A stretch of 64,000 nucleotides of DNA from Sipunculus nudus. Its lineage: Eukaryota > Annelida > Sipuncula > Golfingiida > Sipunculidae. The notes beneath the pieces were generated by a model that had not been told where the DNA came from, ran no database searches, and saw only the letters and a program-made list of their open reading frames with translations. Position 1 is the stretch's first letter; each line of letters begins with the position of its first letter. The translations under genes were made by a program, and so were the position numbers. Below, piece by piece: positions 1-11,525 of the stretch. Where the stretch lies: NCBI GenBank assembly GCA_026874595.1, contig CM049321.1, forward strand, positions 23,555,979 to 23,619,978, written 5' to 3'.

Positions 1-394
1 ATGTTAATAATTGTCTTAAGTGTCTTGACAGTGATGTAAAAGTATTCAAAAGTGAATATATTATTTTTTTTTATAAATTAAAGCCATAAAAACAGGTAGT
101 TACAATCATTATTTAAATTTGTGAAATTTGTATATCCTGGATTCCAAACAGTTTTGTTCTACTGAAACTGAATAAATATAAGACATTGAGTGAATTGTAT
201 TCAAATATGATTAAAAAAAATTCAATAGTTCAATAATAAAACTTAATACAAATACTTATACAGGTAAAAAGAAACAAATACTTTCAAAATGTATTCATTA
301 CTGCTTGAAACAATCACACAGGGGCACCGGGTTAGGCACCCAACATCAGTTGTAGCCTACTCCTGTCCGTTAGATAAATGATAAATGAGGGACC

Positions 395-423
395 TGTGGC
401 TCTGCGTTTACAACAGAGCCACA
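395..423. repeat. 10-bp stem hairpin
   Basis: TGTGGCTCTG and its exact reverse complement CAGAGCCACA are separated by a 9-nt loop. The right arm and the bases after it recur at about 45278-45298, so this is probably part of a dispersed repeat. No function is evident. The rest of 1-490 is AT-rich sequence in which I see nothing. Confidence 0.5.
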
Positions 424-494
424 ACTGGGTCTACTGGGCCAATGGGCTGTCAGTCAAAATAAAAATGTAACATCATTAATTGGCTCTGGTCAAT

Positions 495-770
495 GGCTTC
501 TGTGGCTCAGGGGTAGTGCGCAGGACTCAAAGCTGGGAGAGTTCCAATCTCAGCTGAGACGGTGAGATTTTTTCATGGTTGGCCCCCACCCAGGGTGAGT
601 GCTCTGCAGGCTTAATTGGAAGGCCATATACCAGTGGCTGTGTTACATTCACAAATGAGTGGCCCTTTTGGTTGTTCCTCTGCGGTATGACCCGGCAATG
701 GGGATGCTTAGCACCCAGGGCCCGCAGGTGCAGTAGTCACTGGATCTGGTTGATGCCAGGATATTAAATG
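495..770 (+). mobile_element. tRNA-derived SINE-like sequence
   Basis: A good match to a Pol III A box (TGGCTCAGGGGTAGTG, from about 502) is followed about 35 bases later by a B-box-like AGTTCCAATCTC (about 540-551), which is the spacing of a tRNA promoter. The sequence cannot fold as a functional tRNA and continues into an unrelated body, as a SINE would. The 3' boundary is a guess because I see no clear A-rich tail. The short ORF here (579-767) is not supported as a gene. Confidence 0.45.
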
Positions 771-1728
771 AGAGAAAGGGTATGGTACTGCCCTGTCACG
801 TAGTCCAAAACTGGGATGGATTTCTGCAGATGTACATATACGTAGTGAAGTTAGCATTAAAAATTGGAGGCAGTTACCTCCACAAAAAAAATAATAAAAA
901 AAACTGAAAAAAAAATTTGGTTCTTGGCACTCATTGCTTGACTTTTAAATCTATTTTGCTGGCAACAGGATACATGCATGCACCATGGTTACAATATATA
1001 GTCTTAATGTCATAATAGGTTTGATAAAACAGGGACAAAATGGAAGTGTAATGTGACCTATGATTGGATAGAAGTAGTATCTTGATTTCTTCAGATAAAA
1101 CTTATGACGCTGGCTTATTGAACCTGAACACAGCAAACGCCCTAATTGTACAGTGCGCTGTTCATGGAAAAGGAATATTTTTGACCCTGTATTAAGCTGT
1201 AGTGTCTCTATGATCAGTAACTCCATTTAATCAGACAAGTGTTACAATTTCCCAGTGCCATTGCATCTCTCTTGACGGCCCATTTAAACAAAATGTTTAT
1301 AGTCACATGAGAAATGTTGGCGCCAACTGGTGCTAGCGGTGGCACCATTTGTGTTCTGGCGGTGCAAGGTTTGGTTTCATATACGTGTAATTTACTAATT
1401 TGTGACAGATGTTTATGTATAAGGGTGAATTAATCGCACAATGGTGATGAAAAAGAGGCTATACAAATTTTATAAAAATGTTTTGAAGTTTTGACAAAAA
1501 TTATTTAAAAAAAACTCTGCTTCTTTGTCCCTCGAGTCAGCGAGGCTTCCATGGAGGAAATTGAGTGCCTATACTGTAGGGTCCAAGACTATTCTTCACT
1601 GTCCCAACTTAACTGGTTGATAGTTGATATGCCTGCGGAATAAAGATTCCAGTTGGTATACATTTAAAAAATAATGATCCAAGTTCAATTATAATTTCTG
1701 TAATAACTATAAATACATACAAAAATAT

Positions 1729-1778
<50 letters not shown>

Positions 1779-2369
1779 CTTGGTAACACATAAGAAAATT
1801 GATCAGATGAGATGATTCTTGGAGAATATCAATGAAATTATGATGATCCACTGCAAAAACTTTTTGGGAACATCTTAAGTGAAAATTTGTACTCAAGCTT
1901 CAGACTTTAATTGGTACTTGCTTGGGTTGCATTAAAATGTGATATGTATGTAAAGGAAAGTTGATCTTGTGTGCGAGAACAGGTGATCTAAGGAGTGTTC
2001 ATTTTCATACTCTCAATTTTCAGGAGCAATGTCCAAAGTATATAATTTTCTTGCACACAGTTTTTAGGCTTTATATTATCTTTCCCATAACAATACATTA
2101 CAGCTACAGCTAGTTTATATGATAACTTAAAACCTTATTTTCATCATCCTTTCAAGGCACAAAAACTTACTGCAGAGTGTTTCAAATTTTAAAAAAAAAG
2201 ACTCTGCTGAAGGATATACTTTCTGCTAATCATTATTATATTTATAGTAAAGAATTTTTGTATCTTTAGCTAAAGAAATGGTCTTTTGAAGATTTCCCTC
2301 TGCCAAGTAGGTCTGATCATGACTGTGCCCCAGTTAATTACTAAGTTTGCTTTCTCTTTTTCCTTGTAG
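771..2369. other. AT-rich non-coding stretch, probable 5' intron of the first zinc-finger gene
   Basis: There is no convincing coding sequence. It holds a (TA)n tract at 1731-1777 and ends in a pyrimidine-rich splice acceptor (TTTCTCTTTTTCCTTGTAG, AG at 2368-2369) eleven bases before the ATG at 2381. That makes at least the distal part an intron in the 5' UTR. The upstream exon and promoter were not located. Confidence 0.45.
1731..1777. repeat. (TA)n microsatellite
   Basis: Uninterrupted AT/TA dinucleotide run. Confidence 0.95.
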
Positions 2370-2380
2370 TTGATTCAAAC

Positions 2381-3874
2381 ATGGATTCAAAAAGTTTGGG
2401 ACCAAATGACCTGGATATGTTTATTAAGGAGGAAGAAAACCAGGATTGCATCAAGAAGAATTCCCAAATTGAGAAACCCAGCACCACATTCAATGATGAA
2501 GAATGTTGTCTATACAAACAGGAACAACATAAAACTGAAAATGGACAAAACATGGGATTTAATGATACAGACGATGTCTGCAAATGTCAGTTTTGTGAAA
2601 AGTGGTTTTCTGAAGAAATAGTAATGTTAGAGCACATGGAATCTCACAAAGATGATATGGTAGGAAATATTGAAAGTGGCAAGTACACTAGTATTTCGAG
2701 TGACATGAAAATGGATAACAGTGAAGGTGACAAAAGTTTCTCTTATGCATTTAATCTGACTGAACACAGTGATAATGACACAGGAGAGAAACCATTAGAA
2801 CGTGAACAATTTGATGAATATTTTACTCTTTCACATGATCCCTCTGGACAGAAAGAAAGTCAAAATGGAGAGGGGCCTAACTACAAATGTGGGCAGTCTA
2901 GTAAATCATTCACTTCTTCCTGTCATGATGAACTCAAACAGAGCAACACTGGAGAGAAACCATATACCTGTGATTTGTGTGCTAAGTGCTTTACACGTCC
3001 AAGTGATTTGAAGAAACATATCAGAACTCATACTGGAGAAAAAACGTTCATGTGTGAATGGTGCGGCAAGTCTTTTGCCCAGTCCTCTCATTTAAATGTG
3101 CACTATAGAAGTCACACAGGAGAGAAACCGTACAAATGTGAACAGTGTGGAAAAAGTTTCCCCCATTCATCTCAGTTGACTAAACACACCAGGACTCATA
3201 CAGGAGAGAAACCATATAAATGTGAACAATGTGGTAAGTTTTTCACTCGTTCACATCATCTGACTACACACATGAGAACACACACTGGGGAAAAACCATT
3301 TGAATGTGAACGTTGTGGAAAATCTTTCTCCCAGTCCTCTCAACTTAATTTACACAACAGGAGTCATACTGGAGAGAAGCCATTTAAATGTGAAAAATGT
3401 GACAAATATTTTTCGCGTCCATACGATCTCTCTGTGCATTACAAGACTCATACTGGAGAAAAGAATTATAAATGTGAACTGTGTGGTAAATCTTTTACTC
3501 GTTCATCCTCGTTAAATGAACACAAACGAATCCACTCCGGAGACAAACCATATTCCTGTGGAGTTTGTGGAAAATCTTTCAAGCGTTCAAGTGATCTGAA
3601 TAAACACATTAGAAGTCATACTGGGGAAAAACCTTTCATATGTGAGTGGTGTGGGAAATCTTACACACATTCCTCTGATCTGCATGTGCACTATAGAAGC
3701 CACACGGGAGAGAAACCTTACAAATGTGAACAATGTGGAAAGTGTTTCCCCCAGTCATCTCAGTTGACCAGACATAACAGAATTCATACCGGCGAGAAAC
3801 CATACAAATGTGAACTATGTGAGAAATGTTTCGCCCGTTCAGATGATTTGAAAACACATATGAGAATTCATTAG
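2381..3874 (+). CDS. C2H2 zinc-finger protein, 11 tandem fingers plus one isolated finger
   Basis: This is a 497-residue open exon and a likely sequence-specific nuclear DNA-binding regulator. The start at 2381 is chosen because a splice acceptor ends at 2369, ATGGATTC follows at once, and the paralogue at 18662 begins the same way. Residues 1-40 form an acidic module with the SUMO-type motif IKEE at 15-18. One complete isolated C2H2 finger lies at residues 69-89 (C69, C72, H85, H89). Residues 118-194 hold two or three decayed fingers that keep TGEKP linkers but have lost Cys residues. Residues 195-497 are eleven canonical 28-residue fingers (C-x2-C-x12-H-x3-H) with TGEKP-type linkers. The stop codon follows directly on the last His. 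Fingers 1-4 resemble fingers 8-11, which indicates an internal block duplication. No KRAB, SCAN, BTB or ZAD domain is visible. The target is unknown. The family assignment is certain; orthology cannot be given. Confidence 0.93.
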   Translation: MDSKSLGPNDLDMFIKEEENQDCIKKNSQIEKPSTTFNDEECCLYKQEQHKTENGQNMGFNDTDDVCKCQFCEKWFSEEIVMLEHMESHKDDMVGNIESGKYTSISSDMKMDNSEGDKSFSYAFNLTEHSDNDTGEKPLEREQFDEYFTLSHDPSGQKESQNGEGPNYKCGQSSKSFTSSCHDELKQSNTGEKPYTCDLCAKCFTRPSDLKKHIRTHTGEKTFMCEWCGKSFAQSSHLNVHYRSHTGEKPYKCEQCGKSFPHSSQLTKHTRTHTGEKPYKCEQCGKFFTRSHHLTTHMRTHTGEKPFECERCGKSFSQSSQLNLHNRSHTGEKPFKCEKCDKYFSRPYDLSVHYKTHTGEKNYKCELCGKSFTRSSSLNEHKRIHSGDKPYSCGVCGKSFKRSSDLNKHIRSHTGEKPFICEWCGKSYTHSSDLHVHYRSHTGEKPYKCEQCGKCFPQSSQLTRHNRIHTGEKPYKCELCEKCFARSDDLKTHMRIH

Positions 3875-4012
3875 GGAAGTTTACATGTTTTACCTGAAAT
3901 GACAGGGTAGAATTCACACCAGATATAGATCATTTACATAGCGAAAACCGGTATGACCAGTAAGATTTGACATGACGCGTCATAATGGTTATTTTTATCA
4001 TATTCATAATCA
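3875..4012 (+). pseudogene. 3' flank with a possible fossil finger after the stop
   Basis: In the +1 frame relative to the gene, 3886-3930 reads like a decayed C2H2 finger end (Y..., LK-stop-Q-x-RIHTR, followed by YRSF). This suggests the array was once longer and was cut by a frameshift at the present stop. A candidate polyadenylation signal AATAAA lies at 4425-4430, about 550 bases after the stop. Confidence 0.3.
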
Positions 4013-5024
4013 AATACATTGTGTCGAACTCGGTTAAGTCTAATTCCCGCATGTGTCGAAGTCGAATGTGGAGTCCCTGCAAAAAAACAGTTTCAACCTT
4101 ACTAACTTAACTCCTTTTTGTCGAAATCGAATGTGTCAAAAAACCTTGTGTGTCGAAGTGTTTTGTTGGTCCCCAGCTATTATTTCTATCACGTTATTCG
4201 AAGTCATGTCACTTGAATGTATGGATAATTATTGTGCACGGTCCATTAATCATACCTACAGCCATGATGACCAGTTACATAATTATTACCGGCAAGGATC
4301 TTACTCATCAAGCATGAAGATTAACACATATTGTCCGTCGTTTATCTGTTTTGCCAATCACTTATTAGTAATCAGGCTTTTCTCCTTTCGTCAACAAAGC
4401 CATAATTTGAAATGAGCAGTTATAAATAAACCAAACATAATTGAATCCTTACCTTTGATGTGTCTGGGATTCACATATACAAATCTCTATATAGAGGGGG
4501 AAAGATGAGTTGTTCCAGACAGACTCTTATTTGTACAATGGAGTATATTATACTGCTTTACTGCTTCACTTTTATATTGTTCGTGTCCTGTTTGCTATGG
4601 CGTCGCGGCCTGCTCAAGTTTGATGTAATGACCATTAACAAATGTACAAAGCGCTGGTCCATGTAGAACGTAGAGGCAAGACCAAGGCACAGATTGCATT
4701 TGATGATTTGTGTGCAAACTTATTTGTATGTGCTCCCATTTCACTTACTTGATTTTCCTTATCCTAATTTTTTGTGGTACGTGTGCGCTTTATTTATTAA
4801 TTAATGAATTGATGATAAAAAAAATCTGTGTTATTCTTTCCCGCAAACATTTGTTAGAACTAAATAATATAGGCCCTGTATTCATGTGCAATATTTATTG
4901 ATAATAATTAAGACTAAAGATGGTCTGAATATCTGAATATGATGAATATCGGTTGTCTCGAACTTCGGATTTGTCGAAGTAAATTTAGCGGTCCCTTCGA
5001 CTTCGACACAACGAGGTTTTACTG
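4013..5024. mobile_element. Decayed pogo/Tigger-like MITE
   Basis: The right end reads, in reverse complement, CAGTAAAACCTCGTTGTGTC and is flanked by TA (5025-5026), as in pogo/Tigger elements. Copies of the subterminal motif TGTCGAAGTCGA occur near both ends (4020-4070, 4120-4160 and 4945-5010, the last inverted). The left terminus is degraded: a weak match starts with CAGT at 4088. No transposase ORF is visible. The three short ORFs inside are not supported as genes. Confidence 0.4.
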
Positions 5025-5026
5025 TA

Positions 5027-5705
5027 CTACATTTAAATATTTTGAAGTGTATTATTGTTATAAAAATAATATTATATGTACATGTATATCGAAATGATGT
5101 GCATTGCAAGCTGCACTAGATATTTATGAAATACAGTCTCAGCTTGTCATCTCCCGGTCCTTTCATATTGTTACATTGAATATAAGCAATATATAAATTT
5201 GTCTGTTCTTATTTCATATATCACAGTTTTTATATTGCAAGGCGCTTTACCGAAGAAAAACGTATGTTAAAATGTTAAGGTCCGAGAAGTATTTTTTTTT
5301 ATTTCTTGTCGCTGGAATGAAACGGCGTGATGGTTTTATGTAAATTGGAGTATATCAGACGTAATATAGATAAACGAGTTTAAATAAAACGGGTACTTTT
5401 TAACATTGTCAGACGTCTTTTCCTTACACACAGAGCTGAATTATTGAACGAACCGACGGATCTTACACCGGAGATATATTATGAACATGTCTGATGTTTA
5501 ATGGTTAGCGAGCAGGTGGTATTACGTAAGAAAGTTTGTGGATGGGTAAGTGGTATTAAATTGATACAGAAAGATGCGCAGTCAGAACTGACCAAGCAAG
5601 AACCGGGCTGTAGATATAGCGCTCGGCATAGAGGCCGGCCCCTTCAGACCTCTACTAAGCGATTTTCCGTTTGCCATGCATGCACCCTGTAGAAAATGTA
5701 TATGT
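5027..5705. other. No recognisable feature
   Basis: AT-rich sequence without coding support; the small ORF at 5501-5692 shows no domain. Confidence 0.4.
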
Positions 5706-5715
5706 GAATGTATAT

Positions 5716-6284
5716 TAGGGCTGGGTATCGGTCCGCCTCTTCCGGTACAATTCGTATCGCGATACAGTTAATTCGATACCGATACGTATTGACGATACGT
5801 TTTCATTTTTCTTTATATGTCATTTCTTAATAAAAGCTCGGTTTCTTGTTTATATATTTTTTAAACATAAAACATATTTAGTATGCGATGCACTTAAGCA
5901 GCTTAAGCTTGCAATTGAATAAATAAACAGTTCAGTTTTAAATTATGTTAACCTATCTAATCAAGACTACCAAAATATCGATCTCCTTTAAGCCGTTAGC
6001 ATCCACCTTGCACAAACACTGTTTTATTGCATTTGGTAGGGAAGATCATAGGCTGTATTTTTTATGTCATTTAATTACACTTTTGTATATTTCTGTGAAT
6101 ATAAATCCCATTAGTCACTCCTGATTGTACAGGATTTGTCCCCAGGCTTTATCCATTTATTTGACAACTGATGTCGAACGCGGGAGTTCCGAGTAACCTA
6201 TGACCGGCTGTGAAAAATAGGCCTAGAAATAAAATGATATATCATAAAGTAAGTGCCCTGCTCAGGTCACACACACACACACAT

Positions 6285-6333
<49 letters not shown>

Positions 6334-6684
6334 GATAGGATATATACGTGAATGTACCTTGTTCCTAGTAGCAATTTGTGATGCCAATATCGATTTCATT
6401 AATAAAGAGATTAAGTCACTATCCTTTTCCTATATTATCGCCCACATGTGCCTGCTTCTCATGGAAGTGCTGACGTGCATGCGTATAAACAATAAAATCT
6501 TAAAAAAACAAATCGACAAATATACAGTGCATTTAAATTTATAAACCGTTATGTTTATATTTAAAGTGAAAGTTATATCCCTATTAATTAGCAATCAATC
6601 GATACGACCAATACAGCATGCAACTCATTTCGGTTATTGTATCGACGTCGTGTATCGATATATCGATATATTGATACGGCCCTA
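5716..6684. mobile_element. Non-autonomous hAT-like element
   Basis: The ends are TAGGGCTGGGTATCG (left) and, in reverse complement, TAGGGCCGTATCAATATATC (right), with GTATCG/CGATAC repeats inside both ends. The 8-mer GAATGTAT lies at 5706-5713 and again at 6685-6692 directly after the right end. On the left two extra bases separate it from TAGGG. An 8-bp duplication and TAGGG termini fit hAT. There is no transposase. A (CA)n(TA)n run lies at 6268-6330. Confidence 0.65.
6268..6330. repeat. (CA)n(TA)n compound microsatellite
   Basis: Dinucleotide CA run passing into TA run. Confidence 0.95.
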
Positions 6685-6692
6685 GAATGTAT

Positions 6693-7540
6693 CCATATGT
6701 AATAAACTTGTCTTGCCTGGTCTTGTATACTAATCGGGGGAAGTATATACTCCGTCATTATTATCACAAATCTTAAGTCGATGTTTTGTTATATTTTCAA
6801 AGATAATGTTTATTTAAACGAAATATTACATATGAATGAAAATATGTTTAATTACATAAATATGACAGCGACAATTATAAATATGATGCGCAGATTTGCT
6901 ATTGGTGGTTAAATGATAAAATTGATTAAATGTTTTTGCAGTCTACATGTGGCAGGAAGAAAACGTTTTATAAATGCACAAATGCAAAATTATGACTGCA
7001 CATTTTTTTATTTACAGCTGTGCAGATATCTAGGTGTCGTCCATCCTGGCCCTCGCCCTGCTAGAGCTTTACTATCTATGTTTTCCACTAAAATACGTAA
7101 CATAAAAACTTGATTCCATATACATGTACTGCTAGACGTACAACTCGGTGCCAGCTTTTTATCACAAGACTTATTGGGTTGGTCATTAAGAAGTAAAGTA
7201 GTTATATGAATTCCCGCCAGGTAGCAGTACCTGTTCTAGCCGTTGAGCCACACCGAGAACAACTTTGATGGCTTTGTCAGCAGGGAGAATTATAAAGTTT
7301 TGATCACTGCATCGCTTGGACAGTCTTTACTGGCCCAGATCATCGCCACATATGACGAAAGGCTCACCAGTTATTGTTGTATCCGCCAAACGCCGTCGCG
7401 TACTTTTTCCGGAGAACCCTCTGGACCGTTCTTTCCGAAACGCAGCATAATTATTTGCTCACGTGTACTTGTGTGTAACAAAGACTTGTGGTGCAACCTG
7501 CAATCCTTTTTGTGGAGTTGAATCTAGGTGTCTTAGTGAT
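6693..7540. other. No recognisable feature
   Basis: AT-rich; the short ORFs at 6913-7113 and 7243-7521 have no recognisable domains. Confidence 0.35.
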
Positions 7541-7906
7541 AACAACACGTATTGAGCTGAAATTTTGCAATTCATAGATCTTGGATCTCTCAATCTCGTA
7601 CCCCGCGCCACCTACAATCATTTTCGCGTGGAGTCCATCCATGCATTTGCCATCTCTTCGTTTTGATGATTGGTTGAATGTACTCGGCTGAAATTGTGCA
7701 TTTCCATAGATCTTGGATATCCCCCCCCCCGGCTCGTACTTCAAACTGCGCAGACTCGGACTCTCTTCGTTTTGAGTAGAAACAACCTCTGGCGGAAGGG
7801 TGCTCGTACTTAAGATTGGTGGCGCCACCTGCAATTGTTTTCGCGTAGCGTACTTCCCTTTGTCCCTTCCGTTCGCTCTTATCTCAGGAGTGGATGCTGT
7901 ATCAGC
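7541..7906. repeat. Degenerate local repeats with CGCCACCTG core
   Basis: The phrase CTGAAATTTTGCA...CATAGATCTTGGAT occurs at about 7556 and about 7687. GCGCCACCT followed by TTTTCGCG occurs at about 7600 and 7820. Related pieces lie beyond the hAT insertion at about 8863-8955 and 9788. It looks like an old tandem or dispersed repeat that was later interrupted. No coding evidence. Confidence 0.4.
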
Positions 7907-8807
7907 CAGGGTTAGGGCGAGTACACTGTAATAGTACTTGAGTTCGAGTAAAAGTACTTGACAGTTACCTGAGTACAAGTATACGAGTACATGTACAGGC
8001 ATACCCTCATGTACTCGAGTACGGGTACAAGTACTCATGGTTTGTTCTTCGTACGAGTAAAGAGTACATGATTTTATTATCTCGGAAGTACATAACAAAT
8101 ACAAATTTTATCACCAATTTCTTTGATTTATTGATGTAATTTAATTATTATTCTTTTTAAAACTGTATTTACTGCAGTTCTAAACACCATAAAAGCAAAA
8201 AAAATAAAAAACTCTTGCTAAAGTCCAAAATTTTTGTTAGCCCAGCTCCGAGAATGTGCTCATTTCAAGTAAAGATAAACTCTGCTTACCCAGCTCTGAG
8301 AATTTACTAATCTCAAGCATTTAATTTAAATGTGCTTCTAAGGGAGAAATGCTGGATTTGAAATCTTGTAATAATCAGGAAAAAAAGTTTTATTTAGAAT
8401 CTGGTAACAATATTTCAATAGTATGTTCTGTCATGCCTGATTTCAGCCGTCGTTATTCATTCAAGTTACAATATTCACACATTCCTAAATTAAAAGTTAT
8501 ATATTAACTTGATACCAACTGGCAAATAAGCAACCAAATAGAATTCAAATGCAAATTCATTTGTAAGTGCATTTGTATTTGCAAATTAATATTGTATATA
8601 GGTCCTTTACTACAAATCAAAAGTGTAATAATTTTAGATGTACTTGAAATGTACTCATGAGTACTTGAGTACTTTGGGCCAATACTTGAGTATGAGTATG
8701 AGTACTTTGAATTTTTTTAAGCTGAGTACAAGTACGAGTACAAGTACATAGAAAATGTATTTAAGTACGAGTACGAATACTAAGTACTTGTACTCACCTC
8801 AACTCTG
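7907..8807. mobile_element. Non-autonomous hAT-like element with GTAC-rich subterminal repeats
   Basis: The termini are CAGGGTTAGGGCGAGTACA and, in reverse complement, CAGAGTTGAGGTGAGTACA. The flanks are GTATCAGC (7899-7906) and ATATCAGC (8808-8815), a 7/8 match to an 8-bp target duplication. Both ends are packed with GTACTTGAGTAC/GTACTCGAGTACGAG units. The interior is AT-rich with no transposase. The long minus-strand ORF at 7451-8104 is read through these repeats and is not a gene. Confidence 0.75.
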
Positions 8808-8815
8808 ATATCAGC

Positions 8816-10005
8816 TTGAAGTTTGGCGTGTTAATCTGCTTGGATAGCTTTGTTGTAGGCAGACAGGTGGCGCCACCTGCCGTTCCGTTTTTATAGAATA
8901 TATTTATGCGCTTTTTCTCAGCAGTGGATTGGTTTCTTGGCCTGAAATTTTGCATGTTGTATTCATCCGTGGATCTGTTTTCGGTGAAAATTGCACATGT
9001 ATAATGAGTTTAATTGGCATTTCGGATGACACAACTTGGAGTCATGTCATGTCAGGAACATTCAATACCTTACTTTACCAATGCCTCAGTAATTTAGTGG
9101 ATTCGTGGATTCACGACGTTTTGAGGACGCTAGGCCACTCTTTATGACCTGTTAGCTCCGGAGGTAGGTGTATGCGTACGCCTGCATGTGCGTGTACTCT
9201 CCGTCCATTCTTGCCATACTCAACATTTTACTCCTGTCAAATCGACCGTTTTAATGTATATAATCCTATTATCAACGGACTTTTATTCGACCATAGGCGT
9301 AACGGAGAATTTAAGATAATTCGTGAATTATTCATGGACCAACCAGGCACAAGAATAATAAAAATAGTACTACTACTACTACTAATAATAATAATAATAA
9401 TAATAGAAATGATAATAATAATTATTATTGTTATTATTATTATTACCTTATTATAATTTTATACCAGTAGTAGTTGTTGTATTAGTAGCAATTATCATCA
9501 GTTTTTTCATTTTTTTTTTGTACGTAGCCTGGATGTAACAGTTTTTATGACATTTTTAAAAATATTTTAGTTGTTTTTAACTGATAACTAGCATACAATA
9601 ATAAGATTAATAGGGAAAAATATATTATACAATAATAAAAATATATATGTATATAATTTACATACATATTCCTTTAAAAATCTGAAGTTTGAAAAACTTA
9701 AGATTTATTTTTAAAATATTCTTAAACTTAGGAATACATTTAAGTCAATAAAAAGTTATAAATCAATGACTGGGACTTTGACTGAGGGAAAGGTAACGCC
9801 ACCTGTAGGCCTAATCGGTTACTACCATAGCCGACAGCAGCTTGCCCGGAGAGAAATAAATGCCAAATTCAGTATATAATTAATTCATTTGTACATTAAT
9901 CTTATTGTTTTATGTTAGTAATCTACTAAAACCAATTAAATATTCAGAAAAGTCAAATAGTTTAGTTGATCTTTAGTGATTATTGTTGATTTTCGGTGGT
10001 ATTCC
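8816..10005. other. Low-complexity and unassigned sequence
   Basis: It holds the continuation of the CGCCACCTG repeat (8863-8955), imperfect (TAA)n/(ATT)n at about 9367-9446, and otherwise AT-rich sequence without coding evidence. Confidence 0.4.
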
Positions 10006-11494
10006 CAGTGGCGTAGCTAAGGGGGGGGGGGCACGGGGGGGCACGTGCCCCCCCCCCATTTGAGATGAGTGCCCCCCCCCCCCCCAGGTGCCCCCCCATT
10101 TGAGTCTGCTAAAAGTATTTTTAAGTATGTGTTTTACCTTCCTCCCAAAGTCGTTCATACTTTAACATAAACCCTAAAAATGCATACAAAAAAGAAACAG
10201 GCAGTCAGTTCCAGTCAATCCAGTGCTTCCTTTACTTTCCACCACAAAGACCTGCCCCTCTGCAAATTCTCTCTTGTCACAACGTAAATAATACAAATAG
10301 CCATAGGGGTTTTAATTTATCAAAGTGTCACTGGTCCAGCCATGCTGAGAACCTAGTTCCTGACAGTCCTTTTCACTGGTTCAAGTGAGAATGTCCAGAT
10401 CATGAATGCCCAGCATGAACTGGATTGTTGGTCAGTATGGTCAGTCTTAGTCAGTCAGATTTGCTTGTGCAATGAAAGGATATCGTGTTCACATCCAATG
10501 TCGCTAATTAGTATTGAAAAGAAATGTCAATCAACTGATAGCCGAAGACATCTGATTTCTTGGCCAGATCTTGACTTCACCTCAACTGTGACTCAATAAG
10601 GTATGTAAAATTAAATTTTCGTTATATCAGTCTTTATAAAAACAGGGCCGTTGGAAGTTGAACAAGGGGTCTGGGCTCTAATGTTACACCAAGTATAGCG
10701 TTGGCTTGCTGCCTCTCAACTGCTACCCCCGCCCCCCACCCACCCAGTGCAGACGTGTGGCCAGGCCAACACGACAGTGACATAAACTAGTTTTACTCTT
10801 GCTTACTTTTAATTACCTGTGAAAGGGTTATGTTATAAAGTCAGCTTAATCATCACCTCTGCTTCTGAGATGTTACTTTTTTGCATTCAAAGCTCTTGAC
10901 TGAACCCAAGACCTTCAGCTTCTGTTAGTTATTCAATATAATCACTTATTCATTACAAACAAGGCACAAGGCACTTTCGCCATATTTTCCAGACTTTTCA
11001 TACAATTATCCAAAACTTCCTTTGATGGCAAGAATTTCATTATTTTCTGAAAATCTGACACATGCATTTCATTAGCATATAATCATTATCATATAAATGA
11101 TTTAAAAATTGTTTTCTGTTTAAAGCAATCCCTTCCTGGTAAATGACCGATCGGGCATACTTTTTCTCTCTTATTTTTATTATACATTTTATTTATATAC
11201 ATTTTTATTATACATTATGACAATCATGGACCTGTATATTCTGTACATAGTAGTACAGGCAACATATGTTCACCTGTTTTTTTCTGATACATGTCATACT
11301 ATGTGTTGGTGCAGAAGATTCTTGTTTAATGTTATAAATTGAATCTGGCTTTTTTAACCAATAACAAGTATTTTACATCCCAGTAACAAAAGGAAACTTA
11401 GAACTCTGCCCTACTGACCCTGTCCACACTGGATATGCTTCCACCGGGCCTGTTAAAATAACCTTATCAGGTTTATCCCAAATGAATTAGTTTT

Positions 11495-11525
11495 ATAGCC
11501 CAGCTGACTTTAAGTCATCTGAGCT
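11495..11525 (+). repeat. AGCTGACT...AGTCA..TGAGCT hairpin relic
   Basis: Imperfect hairpin with TGACTTTAAGTCA at its centre, related to copies at 29665-29693 and 49105-49133 (minus). This is the start of a widely dispersed invertebrate repeat that normally continues into a GTCC/GTCT-rich tract. Confidence 0.45.

Noticed and set aside
500-560. Functional tRNA gene
   Set aside because: A- and B-box-like sequences exist, but no complete cloverleaf can be drawn; a SINE is more likely.
7451-8104. 217-codon minus-strand ORF
   Set aside because: It runs through hAT subterminal repeats and their edge; composition is repeat-derived and no domain is visible.
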